From Alphaproteobacteria bacterium (lineage in GTDB: Bacteria > Pseudomonadota > Alphaproteobacteria > Micavibrionales > Micavibrionaceae): 64,000 nucleotides of DNA. Positions 27,201 to 35,518 of the stretch are shown here, piece by piece; position 1 is the first letter of the stretch, and every line of letters begins with the position of its first letter. A program made the position numbers and the translations under genes. The stretch lies in NCBI GenBank assembly GCA_024275825.1, contig JAJRYK010000023.1:57195-121194 (forward strand), in the 5' to 3' direction. A model generated the notes under the pieces. The model did not search any database and was not told where the DNA came from. It worked only from the letters and a program-made list of their open reading frames with translations.

Positions 27201-27693
27201 CAAGCAAGCCGCGCGTTTTCAAATGGCGGGCGTATTGCTGAAAAAGCAGGAAAAGGTTTCCCAGCGCGGGAATAAATATGCTTTCCTCCAGCTTTCCGAC
27301 CCCACCGGTCTTTATGAGGTAACGTTGTTTTCCGAGCTGTTACAGGCCTGCCGCGATGATTTGGTGGCGGGCAATACGCTTTTGCTGACCGTGGAGGCGG
27401 AGCAAAATGAAGAGCAAGTCCGCTTCACCTGCCAGAATATCCGCCCGCTTGAAGATGCGCTGGAAAGTAAAATCCGTGAGATTGAAATCCATCTAGGGCG
27501 CGCCACCCCCGCCGCTAAAATCAAAGAGCTCCTCGATAAAGAAGGGCAGGGCGCCGCCAAAATCAACCTCCATATCCGCCTGGACGATCACCGCACCGCC
27601 AAACTAGAACTCCCCGGCCGCTGGTCCCTAAGCGCAGAGGCGCGGAATGTTATTCGGAGCGAAGCAGGCGTGGTTGAGGTTTCGGAAGGGTAA
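24283..27693 (+). CDS. dnaE: DNA polymerase III subunit alpha
   Basis: DnaE is the replicative polymerase catalytic subunit. It has 1136 residues. The PHP domain starts HLHTHSAYSLAEGAI. The palm has the PDFDIDF motif with Asp390, Asp392 and Asp394. GPGRGSGAGSVVAWAL and HAAGVVIGDRDLHELVPLYR are typical DnaE blocks. The helix-hairpin-helix and OB-fold regions follow (RFQMAGVLLKKQEKVSQRG). The length matches alphaproteobacterial DnaE. It begins after a 180-bp gap in which I see no other feature, and it follows lolCD as in most relatives. Confidence 0.97.
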   Translation: MSYSFIHLHTHSAYSLAEGAIMVKDLVKFTKLAKMPTVAVTDSNNMFGALEFAMEAKKSGIQPIIGVQALVGEEGHQLVFLAQNEAGFRNLSKLISDAYLLGEDNAEAFIKSEALKEHAGGVICLTGGPAGGLNNHLLHNQKDAAEQWLLHLKDVFGDRLYIELQRHGWPEEEQVEEALIDLAYAHSIPLVATNDCYFAEKKSYEAHDALLCIADGRYITEDDRRKVTKEHYFKTPAQMVELFSDVPEAIQNTIVIAQRCSYLLEPINPILPAYETDAGRTEVEELQTQAEEGLKWRLSQAKTDINEKEYFDRLAFELKVINDMGFPGYFLIVSDFIKWAKDQRIPVGPGRGSGAGSVVAWALKITDLDPLELNLLFERFLNPERVSMPDFDIDFCQERREEVIRYVQDKYGYNRVAQIITFGKLQARAVVRDVGRVLQMGYGQVDRIAKMIPNNPAAPMTLQEALDADSEFRAERDKDDTTKKLITIALQLEGLYRHASTHAAGVVIGDRDLHELVPLYRDPKSDMPVTQFNMKYVEQAGLVKFDFLGLKTMTVVQKTLDMIEVNHGVKIDSLDIALDDPETYELIARGDTVGVFQLESAGMRDALRKAKPNRFDDIIALVALYRPGPMDNIPTYVSNKEGRTEPDYMHPILKPMLEPTYGIMIYQEQVMQAAQFLAGYTLGAADLLRRAMGKKIQSEMDAQRQMFIDGAKEHHDVPKAQANEIFDTIDKFAGYGFNKSHAAAYALIAYWTAWLKAHYPLEFMAASMTLDLGNTDKLSIFKQDLDKMDVPLLIPDMNKSAPDFVVEGDGVRYALAALKGVGEAAMELLVEERTKGGAFKSIENFADRLNHKHMNKRQFERLASAGAFDSLNDNRAQMAASSEIVLRHAQYLAEERESGQVSLFGGGDDDSGGGGLGLPDLPDTPRWDGLEQLAHEFSAVGFYLSAHPLDSRAQQFENLKISSVADVEAEMVNKQAARFQMAGVLLKKQEKVSQRGNKYAFLQLSDPTGLYEVTLFSELLQACRDDLVAGNTLLLTVEAEQNEEQVRFTCQNIRPLEDALESKIREIEIHLGRATPAAKIKELLDKEGQGAAKINLHIRLDDHRTAKLELPGRWSLSAEARNVIRSEAGVVEVSEG

Positions 27694-27700
27694 GCTGTTT

Positions 27701-27848
27701 TAAACCACTAAGGGCACTAAGCTTTCTTTGCTCGTGACCCCGACAGAGCGCAGCGACGAGGGATCTTACCCGGGCACGCTTGGTTAGATTTTTCATACTC
27801 ATTCGGAATGACGGTTTAACATAGGAGCTTTAGTGTCTTAGTGGTTTA
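27701..27848. repeat. Nested inverted repeat downstream of dnaE
   Basis: The outer arms are TAAACCACTAAGGGCACTAA (from 27701) and TTAGTGTCTTAGTGGTTTA (ending 27848), near-complementary over about 23 bp. Inside lies a second, unrelated repeat-like segment (about 27730-27813) with GACCCCGACAGAGCGCAGCG and ATTCGGAATGACGG ends. It looks as if one palindromic element inserted into another. The outer arms belong to the same family as the sequence at 8869-8917. Confidence 0.75.
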
Positions 27849-27861
27849 AAACATAAAAAGC

Positions 27862-27888
27862 TTGCAATCCCCCTAAAACCCCTATAAA
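27862..27888 (+). promoter_or_regulatory. Possible promoter of rpsB-tsf operon
   Basis: TTGCAA (27862-27867) and TATAAA (27883-27888) are separated by 15 bp, shorter than the ideal 17, upstream of rpsB and just after the nested repeat. This is a sequence match only. Confidence 0.3.
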
Positions 27889-28014
27889 AACGCCCAATCA
27901 CTCAATGATGGGTGAAATTCACATGCAGGATTCCTTATCCAGTGTTCAATTGAGCCAAGGCCTGCAGAGGACCCAAAAACGGGTAATAACTGGAAAAACG
28001 AAAGGACCACTCAC

Positions 28015-28929
28015 ATGGCACTTCCACAATTTACGATGAAACAACTGCTCGAAGCAGGCGTTCACTTTGGTCACCACACACGTCGCTGGAACCCGAAGAT
28101 GGAAGAATATATCTTTGGCGTGCGGAACGGCATTCATATTATAGATCTTCAGCGCACTGTACCGTTGCTTAACGACTCAGTTAAATCTATGCGCGATATC
28201 GTTGCCAAGGGCGGCCGTGTGCTGTTCGTTGGTACAAAGCGTCAGGCACGTGAAAAAGTGGCGGAAAGCGCTAAGCGTTGCGGTCAGTACTTTGTTAATC
28301 ACCGCTGGCTCGGTGGCATGATGACGAACTGGAACACTATTTCCAAATCTATCACGCGTTTGCGCGAGTTGGAAACATTGTTTGCTAGCGATGAAGAACA
28401 AGCGTCACGGACAAAGAAAGAGCTGCTGATGCTAACGCGCGAGCGTGAGAAGCTTGAGCTGGTTCTTGGCGGGATCAAGGAAATGGGCGGCCAGCCGGAT
28501 GCGCTGTTCGTGATCGATACCTCAATGGAAGATATCGCGATTTTGGAAGCCAACAAGCTAGGCATTCCTGTTTTTGCTATCGTTGACACAAACTCAAGCC
28601 CGGACGGTATTGATTACGTTATTCCTGGGAATGACGACGCATTGCGCGCGATTGACTTTTATTGCGACTTGTTTGCGGACGCGGTTCTTGATGGTCTTCA
28701 GGCTGAATTGGCTGGCGCAGGTAAAGATCCTGGTAAGGCTGAAAAAATTGCTGTGAAGGTCCCTGCGAAAAAGGCAAAGAAGGCGGACGCCCCTAAGGTC
28801 GACGCCAAAGTAGATGCTAAAGCTGACAAGAAGGCTGAAGAAAAACCAGCCGAAGATGCTAAGCCTGCAAATGGTGATGAAGACGCCAAGGCGGTAGAAG
28901 AAGCAAAGAAAAAAGCAGCCTCTGCTTAA
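28015..28929 (+). CDS. rpsB: 30S ribosomal protein S2
   Basis: S2 is a component of the small ribosomal subunit. The core (residues 1 to about 235) is standard: [58 protein letters not shown] and [27 protein letters not shown]-terminal tail of about 65 residues is Lys/Ala/Asp-rich and repetitive ([20 protein letters not shown]), extending the protein to 304 residues. Such tails are seen in some alphaproteobacterial S2 proteins. AAAGGA precedes the ATG. It leads the operon with tsf. Confidence 0.97.
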   Translation: MALPQFTMKQLLEAGVHFGHHTRRWNPKMEEYIFGVRNGIHIIDLQRTVPLLNDSVKSMRDIVAKGGRVLFVGTKRQAREKVAESAKRCGQYFVNHRWLGGMMTNWNTISKSITRLRELETLFASDEEQASRTKKELLMLTREREKLELVLGGIKEMGGQPDALFVIDTSMEDIAILEANKLGIPVFAIVDTNSSPDGIDYVIPGNDDALRAIDFYCDLFADAVLDGLQAELAGAGKDPGKAEKIAVKVPAKKAKKADAPKVDAKVDAKADKKAEEKPAEDAKPANGDEDAKAVEEAKKKAASA

Positions 28930-28941
28930 TATAAGATAACG

Positions 28942-28968
28942 GCCCCGGTAAGCGCCGGGGCTGCTTTC
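28942..28968 (+). terminator. GC-rich hairpin between rpsB and tsf
   Basis: GCCCCGG (28942-28948) pairs with CCGGGGC (28955-28961) around a 6-nt loop and is followed by TGCTTTCC. The T-run is poor, so it may act as an attenuator or RNA-stability element between rpsB and tsf rather than a full terminator. Confidence 0.45.
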
Positions 28969-29001
28969 CCAAATTTTACATACAATTTAAGGAGAAACGA
29001 T

Positions 29002-29919
29002 ATGGCTGATATTACAGCATCAATGGTAAAAGAATTGCGCGAGAAAACAGGCGCCGGCATGATGGATGCCAAGGCCGCTTTGGTTGAAAATAGCGGCGAT
29101 ATTGAGCAAGCCACTGACTATTTACGTCAAAAGGGCATGGCAAAGGCTGAGAAGAAATCTTCCCGCACTGCTGCTGAAGGCCTCGTCGCGATTGCGACTG
29201 AGGGTTTGAAAGGCGCTGTCATTGAGCTGAACTCTGAAACTGATTTTGTCTCTAGAAACGACGGGTTCCAGGACTTTGTTAAGAAAGTAGCTGATCTTGC
29301 TTTGACTACATCGAGCACTGAAGAGCTCGCTGCGGCGGACTTTGGTGGTAAGCCTGTTTCTGAAGCGTTGACAGATTTGATTGCGAAGATTGGTGAAAAT
29401 ATGACGCTTCGTCGTTCTGAAACTCTTGAAGTTTCAAAAGGCGCAGTTGTGCCGTATATGCACGGTGCTTTGGCGGACAACCTTGGTAAAATCGGCGTTC
29501 TTGTGGCGCTTGAATCTGACGCGGAGGCAGGCGCCCTGAGCGCGCTTGGGAAACAGCTTGCGATGCACATTGCTGCGTCATTCCCGAAATACCTGAGCCG
29601 TGACAGCATGGATGATGCCGCCGTTGCGAAGGAGCGAGAATTTTTGATTGAGCAAGCCAAAGCTGAAGGCAAGCCAGCAGAGATTGCAGAGAAAATGGTA
29701 GAAGGCCGCATGCGTAAATTTTACGAAGAAGTATGTTTGCTCGATCAAACATTCGTCATTGACGGCGAAAGCAAAATAGCTGATGTGATTGCAAACGCCG
29801 CGAAAGACGCTGGCGCCGAGATCAAACTAACCGGCTATGCGCGCATACAGCTCGGCGAAGGCATTGAGAAAAAAGAAGAAGACTTCGCCGCTGAAGTGGC
29901 AAAAACAGCGAATGGTTAA
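29002..29919 (+). CDS. tsf: Elongation factor Ts
   Basis: EF-Ts is the nucleotide exchange factor that regenerates EF-Tu-GTP. The 305-residue protein starts MADITASMVKELREKTGAGM and contains MDAKAALVENSGDIEQATDYLRQKGMAKA and the core-domain block AVIELNSETDFVSRNDGFQDF. The length is normal. AAGGAGAAAC precedes the ATG. It follows rpsB as in nearly all bacteria. Confidence 0.97.
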   Translation: MADITASMVKELREKTGAGMMDAKAALVENSGDIEQATDYLRQKGMAKAEKKSSRTAAEGLVAIATEGLKGAVIELNSETDFVSRNDGFQDFVKKVADLALTTSSTEELAAADFGGKPVSEALTDLIAKIGENMTLRRSETLEVSKGAVVPYMHGALADNLGKIGVLVALESDAEAGALSALGKQLAMHIAASFPKYLSRDSMDDAAVAKEREFLIEQAKAEGKPAEIAEKMVEGRMRKFYEEVCLLDQTFVIDGESKIADVIANAAKDAGAEIKLTGYARIQLGEGIEKKEEDFAAEVAKTANG

Positions 29920-29961
29920 AGGTTTTTTACGCCTTATTTAAGGGCACACCGTAAAATTTTC

Positions 29962-30049
29962 AGACAGTCGCGTTGCATCTCAAAACTTTGTTTTGACCTT
30001 TAATCATTCGAACAAGCCCATTCGGGCTTGCTTCGTTGCGCGGCTGTCT
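29962..30049. repeat. Composite palindromic segment between tsf and pyrH
   Basis: The outer arms AGACAGTCGCG (29962-29972) and CGCGGCTGTCT (30039-30049) pair at 10 of 11 positions. Inside are two perfect hairpins: TCAAAAC-TTT-GTTTTGA (29980-29996) and CAAGCCC-ATTC-GGGCTTG (30013-30030). The three nested stems fill the gap before pyrH. It could be a further repeat family or a transcript-processing structure. Confidence 0.7.
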
Positions 30050-30081
30050 TTACATTAAAACAGTTTTAACGCTAGGAACCG

Positions 30082-30810
30082 ATGACCGATATGGTAAAAA
30101 CCCCCACATATAAGCGCGTGATGCTCAAAATGTCCGGTGAAGTCTTGATGGGGGAGAAGGAATTTGGGATAGATTCTGACACGGTTAAGCGTGTTGCGCA
30201 GGATATCAAAGACGTTGTTGATATGGGCATTGAGGTTTGTGTTGTTGTCGGCGCGGGCAATATCTTTCGCGGCGTTTCTGGCGCGGCAGAAGGGATGGAC
30301 CGCACCACGGCGGATTATATGGGGATGCTGGGGATTGTGATTAATGCGCTGGGGCTGCAAAATGCGCTGGAGCAGGCTGGCGTTGATACGCGCGTGCAAT
30401 CTGCTATTCCAATGTCCACAGTCTGCGAGCCTTATGTTCGCCGTCGCGCGATGCGTCATTTAGAGAAAGGTCGCGTGGTAATTTTTGCGGCAGGGACGGG
30501 TAATCCGTACTTTACAACCGATACAGCTGGCGCGCTGCGGGCGTCTGAGACAGATTGCGATGCGATCTTTAAGGCAACTAAGGTGGATGGCGTGTACTCC
30601 GCTGATCCGATGAAAAACCCGGAGGCCAAGCGTTTTGATAAAATTTCCTATATTGATGTGCTGACCAAGGATTTGAAGGTGATGGATGCCACGGCGATTT
30701 CTCTCGCGCGAGAAAACAACATCCCGATCATCGTTTTTTCTGTGATGGAAAAGGGCAATTTTGCGCAAGCTGTGAAGGGCAAGGGCGCCTTTACGGTCGT
30801 TCATAATTAA
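30082..30810 (+). CDS. pyrH: UMP kinase
   Basis: PyrH phosphorylates UMP to UDP using ATP in the cytoplasm. The 242 residues belong to the amino acid kinase fold: [48 protein letters not shown], and [19 protein letters not shown]. The N-terminal ATG at 30082 precedes the conserved start of the fold by about ten residues. The order tsf-pyrH-frr is conserved. Confidence 0.96.
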   Translation: MTDMVKTPTYKRVMLKMSGEVLMGEKEFGIDSDTVKRVAQDIKDVVDMGIEVCVVVGAGNIFRGVSGAAEGMDRTTADYMGMLGIVINALGLQNALEQAGVDTRVQSAIPMSTVCEPYVRRRAMRHLEKGRVVIFAAGTGNPYFTTDTAGALRASETDCDAIFKATKVDGVYSADPMKNPEAKRFDKISYIDVLTKDLKVMDATAISLARENNIPIIVFSVMEKGNFAQAVKGKGAFTVVHN

Positions 30811-30830
30811 AACAAATAAGGATAGAAACC

Positions 30831-31376
30831 ATGAGCACTTACAGTAAAGCAGATATTCAAAGACGTATGGATGGCGCGGTTGACGTGCTGCAGACGGAAT
30901 TTTCCGGTTTACGTACCGGGCGTGCTTCGGCAAGTCTGCTTGACCCTGTGCAAGTGGATGTTTATGGCTCTAAAATGCCGCTTAACCAGGTGGGGACGGT
31001 GTCTGTCCCTGAATCGCGTATGCTGGTGGTGCAGGTTTGGGATGCTGGCAATACGAAGGCTGTTGAAAAGGCGATTATGGATGCTGGTTTAGGCCTTAAC
31101 CCCCAGCCAGAGGGCACAATGATCCGCATTCCCATTCCTGATTTGAATGAGGAGCGCCGCGCTGAGCTAACTAAAGTGGCCGGTAAATATGCTGAGGCCG
31201 CTCGGGTGGCCGTGCGCAATGTTCGCCGTGATGGTATGGACAGCATTAAAAAGAGCGATGAATCTGAGGATGAGCAGAAGAGGATGTCTGAAGAGGTGCA
31301 AAAACTTACAGATGCAGGAATAAAGAAAATTGATGAGATGCTATCGAGTAAAGAAAAAGACATAATGACGGTTTAG
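30831..31376 (+). CDS. frr: Ribosome recycling factor
   Basis: RRF splits post-termination ribosomes together with EF-G. The 181-residue protein shows the family features ALRTGRAS-like [29 protein letters not shown], and [36 protein letters not shown] with the long helical domain I. The length is within the usual 180-187. AAGGAT is placed before the ATG; it follows pyrH by 20 bp. Confidence 0.97.
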   Translation: MSTYSKADIQRRMDGAVDVLQTEFSGLRTGRASASLLDPVQVDVYGSKMPLNQVGTVSVPESRMLVVQVWDAGNTKAVEKAIMDAGLGLNPQPEGTMIRIPIPDLNEERRAELTKVAGKYAEAARVAVRNVRRDGMDSIKKSDESEDEQKRMSEEVQKLTDAGIKKIDEMLSSKEKDIMTV

Positions 31377-31392
31377 GGCTTTCCCAAATATA

Positions 31393-32118
31393 ATGACATC
31401 AAATATTCCAAAACACATAGCCATCATCATGGATGGTAATGGCCGGTGGGCCAAAAAACGTGGCTTGCCGCGTACGGCCGGGCATAAACAGGGCACAGAG
31501 GCCGCGCGGCGCGTGGTTAATGATGCCGCAGAACTGGGCGTCGAATATGTCACGTTGTTTGGTTTTTCGTCCGAAAACTGGAAGCGGCCTGAAGATGAGA
31601 TTAAGGAGCTGATGAAGCTCCTGCGCTATTACCTGCGTTCCGAAACCGCTGAGCTGCATAAAAGCGGCGCGCGTTTACGTGTCATTGGTGATCGTAGCGC
31701 TTTTGACGTAGATATCATTAAACTGATTGAAAATGCGGAAGAACTGACAAAAGACAATACCAACATTACCCTCATCATCGCTCTCAATTACGGCGGACGG
31801 CACGATATCATGTGCGCGGCGATGAGGCTGGCCAAGGCCAGCGATAGCATGGATATGCCGTCTGATCCTGCGGCAATGGAGGAGGTGTTTTCTGCCAACC
31901 TCATGACAGCAGGCATTCCGGATCCTGATCTTTTGATCCGCACCAGCGGTGAGCAGCGCATCAGCAATTTCCTGCTCTGGCAATGCGCCTATGCGGAGTT
32001 CGTTTTTACGCAGACTTTGTGGCCTGATTTTGGTAAAACAGATTTGGAAGAGGCTATTGGTGAGTATCAAGGTCGAGAGCGCCGTTTTGGCGCCATTAAT
32101 GCATCTAAAAAAGCGTAA
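31393..32118 (+). CDS. uppS: Isoprenyl transferase (undecaprenyl diphosphate synthase)
   Basis: UppS makes the C55 undecaprenyl diphosphate carrier for peptidoglycan and LPS by cis-condensation of isopentenyl units. The 241-residue protein begins with the catalytic IAIIMDGNGRWAKKRGLPRT and carries TLFGFSSENWKRP, LLIRTSGEQRISNFLLWQCAYAE and GRERRFGA. The length is normal. It stands between frr and cdsA as in most alphaproteobacteria. Confidence 0.96.
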   Translation: MTSNIPKHIAIIMDGNGRWAKKRGLPRTAGHKQGTEAARRVVNDAAELGVEYVTLFGFSSENWKRPEDEIKELMKLLRYYLRSETAELHKSGARLRVIGDRSAFDVDIIKLIENAEELTKDNTNITLIIALNYGGRHDIMCAAMRLAKASDSMDMPSDPAAMEEVFSANLMTAGIPDPDLLIRTSGEQRISNFLLWQCAYAEFVFTQTLWPDFGKTDLEEAIGEYQGRERRFGAINASKKA

Positions 32119-32148
32119 ATTCAAAAGATATAAATAAGCGGGTATAGT

Positions 32149-32844
32149 ATGTTAAAAAAACTGACCGGAGGAGGGCTCGCCAAACGCGCATTATCAGCGT
32201 TCGTTCTTGCACCGATTGTCTTTGCTCTGATCTTCTATGGCGGCCTTCCATTTAAGGTGTTGATCGCCGTTGTTGCCTTTCTCGCTCTGTATGAGTGGAC
32301 CATGCTAGCGATGAAAACCGAGAAGAATACGGCGCTTTTGGCCACGGGCATTGTCTATGTAGGCATTGCTTTTTTATGCTGTTACGCGCTGCGAGAGTCT
32401 TTCCCGCCACAGGTTGCTTTGCTTTTTGTGGCGATGGTATGGGTTAGTGATAGCAGCGCCTATTTCTTTGGTAAGATCATCGGCGGCCCTAAAATGGCAA
32501 GCGAGATCAGCCCTAATAAAACGTGGGCGGGGCTAGCGGGCGCGGCGATTGGGCCGATTATTTTGTGCTTTCTTTACTTCCTTTTCGGTCCGGATTTTAA
32601 GGCTGGGCTATCTCTAACCTTTATCGAGATTCTCTGGACCGTTGTCATTGGTACGATGATTGGTGTGGTCGGGCAGGCGGGCGATTTGATTGTGTCTCTG
32701 CTCAAACGCCAGGCCGGGACAAAAGATACAGGCCAGCTGATCCCGGGCCATGGCGGTATCCTTGATCGCGTTGATGCGTTGATGCTCACCGCGCCGATTT
32801 TCCTCTTTATTGTTGTGCAGTTCCCTCATGTCTTTACCGGATAA
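32149..32844 (+). CDS. cdsA: Phosphatidate cytidylyltransferase
   Basis: CdsA forms CDP-diacylglycerol from phosphatidate and CTP in the inner membrane for phospholipid synthesis. The 231 residues have several membrane helices and the family signature SEISPNKTWAGLAGAAIGP and PGHGGILDRVDALM, where the two aspartates bind metal. It overlaps the dxr start by 17 bp. It is slightly short compared with the E. coli enzyme but normal for alphaproteobacteria. Confidence 0.95.
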   Translation: MLKKLTGGGLAKRALSAFVLAPIVFALIFYGGLPFKVLIAVVAFLALYEWTMLAMKTEKNTALLATGIVYVGIAFLCCYALRESFPPQVALLFVAMVWVSDSSAYFFGKIIGGPKMASEISPNKTWAGLAGAAIGPIILCFLYFLFGPDFKAGLSLTFIEILWTVVIGTMIGVVGQAGDLIVSLLKRQAGTKDTGQLIPGHGGILDRVDALMLTAPIFLFIVVQFPHVFTG

Positions 32845-33958
32845 TAAACAGCGTAAAACTATCAATATTCTCGGAGTGACCGGCTCTATCGGGCAGTCCG
32901 CGATGGATGTTATTTGCGCGCATGCTAATTGCTTTGATGTGAATGTGATCAGCGCGCATCGCGATGAAAGCGGCCTTGCCGCCGCTGCGGATCGTCTTTG
33001 CGCCAATAAAACCATCCTCACCAGTCAGCAAGATTTGAATGAAGCGCTGCAAGATCCCGTCGATATAACGCTGTGCGCGATTATGGGGATGGCGGGGCTG
33101 GAATCTATGATGATCGCTATCGCGAACAGTAAGGCTGTCCTGATTGCCAATAAAGAGCCTTTGGTTGCCGCCGGTCCGCTTGTGATCGCCGCCGCGCAGA
33201 AGTGCGGGACAACCCTTTTACCCGTTGATAGCGAACATAATGCGATCTTTCAGGTTTTTGATTTTGAGCGCCGGGAAAGCATTAAGCGCATAATCCTAAC
33301 CGCATCGGGCGGGCCATTCCGGGAATGGAGCGCTGACCAAATGGCCAAGGCTACGCCGGAGCAGGCCGTCGCACACCCCAACTGGTCCATGGGCGCGAAA
33401 ATCTCTGTCGATAGCGCGACGATGATGAATAAAGCATTAGAGGTGATTGAGGCGCATTATCTGTTTAACCTGCCGCCAGAGCAGATTGATGTGCTGATCC
33501 ATCCGCAATCTATCATCCATTCGATGGTTGAATATAATGACGGCTCGCTTCTGGCGCAAATGGGGGCGAGCGATATGCGCACGCCGCTGGCCAATGTGCT
33601 GGCCTGGCCGGAGCGTTTGGAAACGCCGGGGCAGCGCTTAGACTTAACGCAGCTCTCCCAGCTCGACTTCGAAGAGGCCTGCCATGTGCGCTTTCCTGCG
33701 CTCAAGCTTGCCTATGGTTGTCTTGAGAAGGGGCTTTACGCCTCTATTGCCATGAACGCATCGAACGAAATTGCCGTGGACGCTTTTTTGAATAATCGCA
33801 TTGGATTTCTTGATATACTCCAAACTGTCCACCATATGATTGATGGGGCGCCCGTAAAAACACTGGACAGCATGGCTGAAATCCTAGAGTTTGATGGACA
33901 AATTCGCGAAAAGACAGACGATTATATAAACACTAAAATAACGGTATCAGCAGCATGA
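32828..33958 (+). CDS. dxr: 1-deoxy-D-xylulose 5-phosphate reductoisomerase
   Basis: Dxr converts DXP to MEP with NADPH in the non-mevalonate isoprenoid pathway, which feeds UppS. The 376-residue protein has the NADPH-binding GVTGSIGQSAMDVI, the metal and substrate motifs LPVDSEHNAIFQ and KISVDSATMMNKALEVIEAHYLF, and MNASNEIAVDAFL. The start at 32828 (MSLPDNKQRK) is chosen; an ATG at 32810 would add six residues inside cdsA. It overlaps rseP by 4 bp. Confidence 0.95.
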   Translation: MSLPDNKQRKTINILGVTGSIGQSAMDVICAHANCFDVNVISAHRDESGLAAAADRLCANKTILTSQQDLNEALQDPVDITLCAIMGMAGLESMMIAIANSKAVLIANKEPLVAAGPLVIAAAQKCGTTLLPVDSEHNAIFQVFDFERRESIKRIILTASGGPFREWSADQMAKATPEQAVAHPNWSMGAKISVDSATMMNKALEVIEAHYLFNLPPEQIDVLIHPQSIIHSMVEYNDGSLLAQMGASDMRTPLANVLAWPERLETPGQRLDLTQLSQLDFEEACHVRFPALKLAYGCLEKGLYASIAMNASNEIAVDAFLNNRIGFLDILQTVHHMIDGAPVKTLDSMAEILEFDGQIREKTDDYINTKITVSAA

Positions 33959-35373
33959 ATCTCTTCGAAAGCGTTCAAATTTTAAGCGGTAATATTTGGC
34001 TCTATGGTGGGTCTTTTGTGCTCATCTTGAGCCTGCTGGTCTTTATCCATGAATGGGGGCACTACATCGTTGCGCGGCTTTTCGGTGTTCATGTTGAACA
34101 ATTCTCGATTGGCTTTGGTAAAGAAATCTGGGGCCGTACAGATAAAAGCGGTACACGGTGGAAAGTTTCAATGATCCCGCTTGGCGGCTATGTGAAGCTA
34201 TTTGGTGATACTGATCCGGCCAGCTCATCCTATGAGGAAGTGGTCAAAGAGGGCGAAGCGCCAACGCGTCCAATGACGGATAAAGAGCGCAGCGTTGCAT
34301 TCTTTGGCAAATCTGTCTGGAAGCGGGCCGCAATCGTTATTGCAGGTCCGGCCATCAACTATATTTTTGCGATTTTCGTTTTGATGCTGCTCTTTACCTT
34401 TAATGGGAAGCCTGTAACGCCGCCATCTGCGGCTGCTGTTATGGCTGGCTCTGCTGCTGAAAAAGGCGGTTTTGAGCCGCATGACATAATTTTATCTATA
34501 GATGGCAAGGCCGTGACCAGCTTTGAAGATGTGCGCCGTGATATGATGATTGCGCTCGATCAGAAGAAGCACTTTACCGTCGATCGCGGGGGTGAAGTGC
34601 TTGATATATATGCACAGCCTGAGCTTTTAGAAATGGAAGACAAGTTTGGCTTCCAGCAAACACGAGGGCTTTTAGGGCTGATCAGCCCAAGGCATGCGAT
34701 CGATATCACAACGATTACGCGCATTGAGAGGACGACGTTTGAGAGTGTTGAAGGCGCCGATGAAAGCGCTGTCGCGGCCCGCATAGAGCGTGTAAGGGCA
34801 ATGCTTCTGGCGCGTGCGGGCAAGACATTTGAGATTGAGGTTTTAGCTGGTGATAAAACGGACGCTCTTATCATCCACCCTTTGGCAGAATTTAATGTGG
34901 CGCTGAGCAATCCCGAGAGCGATAGACATAACTATTTATTTATCTCCGATATCTCCGGCAATGAATTTGTGCAATATCCGCTTCATATTTCGCTTGTGAA
35001 GGCTGCTGAAGAGGCATGGAGCGTAACAACGGGCACGCTTGAGGCGCTTGGTCAAATTGCGACGGGCGGTCGCAGTGCAAAAGAACTGGGCGGTGTGATT
35101 CGCATTGGTGCTTTAGCAGGTGATATGGCGCAGCAGGGCGTGATTGCGCTTGTGTTATTCACCGCTATGTTGTCAATCAATCTGGGGCTGATTAACCTCT
35201 TGCCCATTCCGCTTCTTGATGGTGGCCATTTGGCGTTCTATTTCTTCGAAGCCCTGCTGGGCAAGCCTATCCCGGACCGCATTCAGGAATATGCATTCCG
35301 TTTTCGGCTGGTGTTCCTGGTCGGCGTGATGGTCTTTGCCAACTTGAATGACCTCTTACAGCTGTTTTTATAG
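33955..35373 (+). CDS. rseP: Site-2 intramembrane metalloprotease RseP
   Basis: RseP is an inner-membrane zinc protease that cuts anti-sigma factors and signal-peptide remnants. The HEWGH zinc motif is at residues 32-36 in the first membrane helix, and LLPIPLLDGGHLAFY holds the third zinc ligand in a late helix. One PDZ domain (about 155-215) is clear. At 472 residues it is about 90 longer than usual. The extra part is an insertion of about 95 residues after GLLGL in the periplasmic region, with a second small fold (RVRAMLLARAGKTFEIEVLA). The gene is coupled to dxr by ATGA and precedes bamA, the common order. Confidence 0.93.
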   Translation: MNLFESVQILSGNIWLYGGSFVLILSLLVFIHEWGHYIVARLFGVHVEQFSIGFGKEIWGRTDKSGTRWKVSMIPLGGYVKLFGDTDPASSSYEEVVKEGEAPTRPMTDKERSVAFFGKSVWKRAAIVIAGPAINYIFAIFVLMLLFTFNGKPVTPPSAAAVMAGSAAEKGGFEPHDIILSIDGKAVTSFEDVRRDMMIALDQKKHFTVDRGGEVLDIYAQPELLEMEDKFGFQQTRGLLGLISPRHAIDITTITRIERTTFESVEGADESAVAARIERVRAMLLARAGKTFEIEVLAGDKTDALIIHPLAEFNVALSNPESDRHNYLFISDISGNEFVQYPLHISLVKAAEEAWSVTTGTLEALGQIATGGRSAKELGGVIRIGALAGDMAQQGVIALVLFTAMLSINLGLINLLPIPLLDGGHLAFYFFEALLGKPIPDRIQEYAFRFRLVFLVGVMVFANLNDLLQLFL

Positions 35374-35518
35374 GATTTAGCCCTAGATTTTCGTCTCTAA
35401 ATCATCATAATATTACCCACTGACTGTTGGTGTAACAGGCAGGGCTTTCTTGTTGGGTTTTTGTGGCTTGTCCTTTATAAATTCAGCACGACATAACAAC
35501 ATTATAGGTTCAATAACG

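Larger units (their letters stand above)
27694..28014. other. Intergenic region dnaE-rpsB: nested repeats plus rpsB leader
   Basis: These 321 bp hold no convincing gene. The first half (27701-27848) is a nested inverted repeat. The second half (about 27860-28014) contains a possible promoter and an untranslated leader of about 120 bp. The leader ends with AAAGGA before the rpsB ATG. Small inverted segments occur in the leader (for example CCTGCAG/CTGCAGG), but I cannot assign a known leader RNA. Confidence 0.6.
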
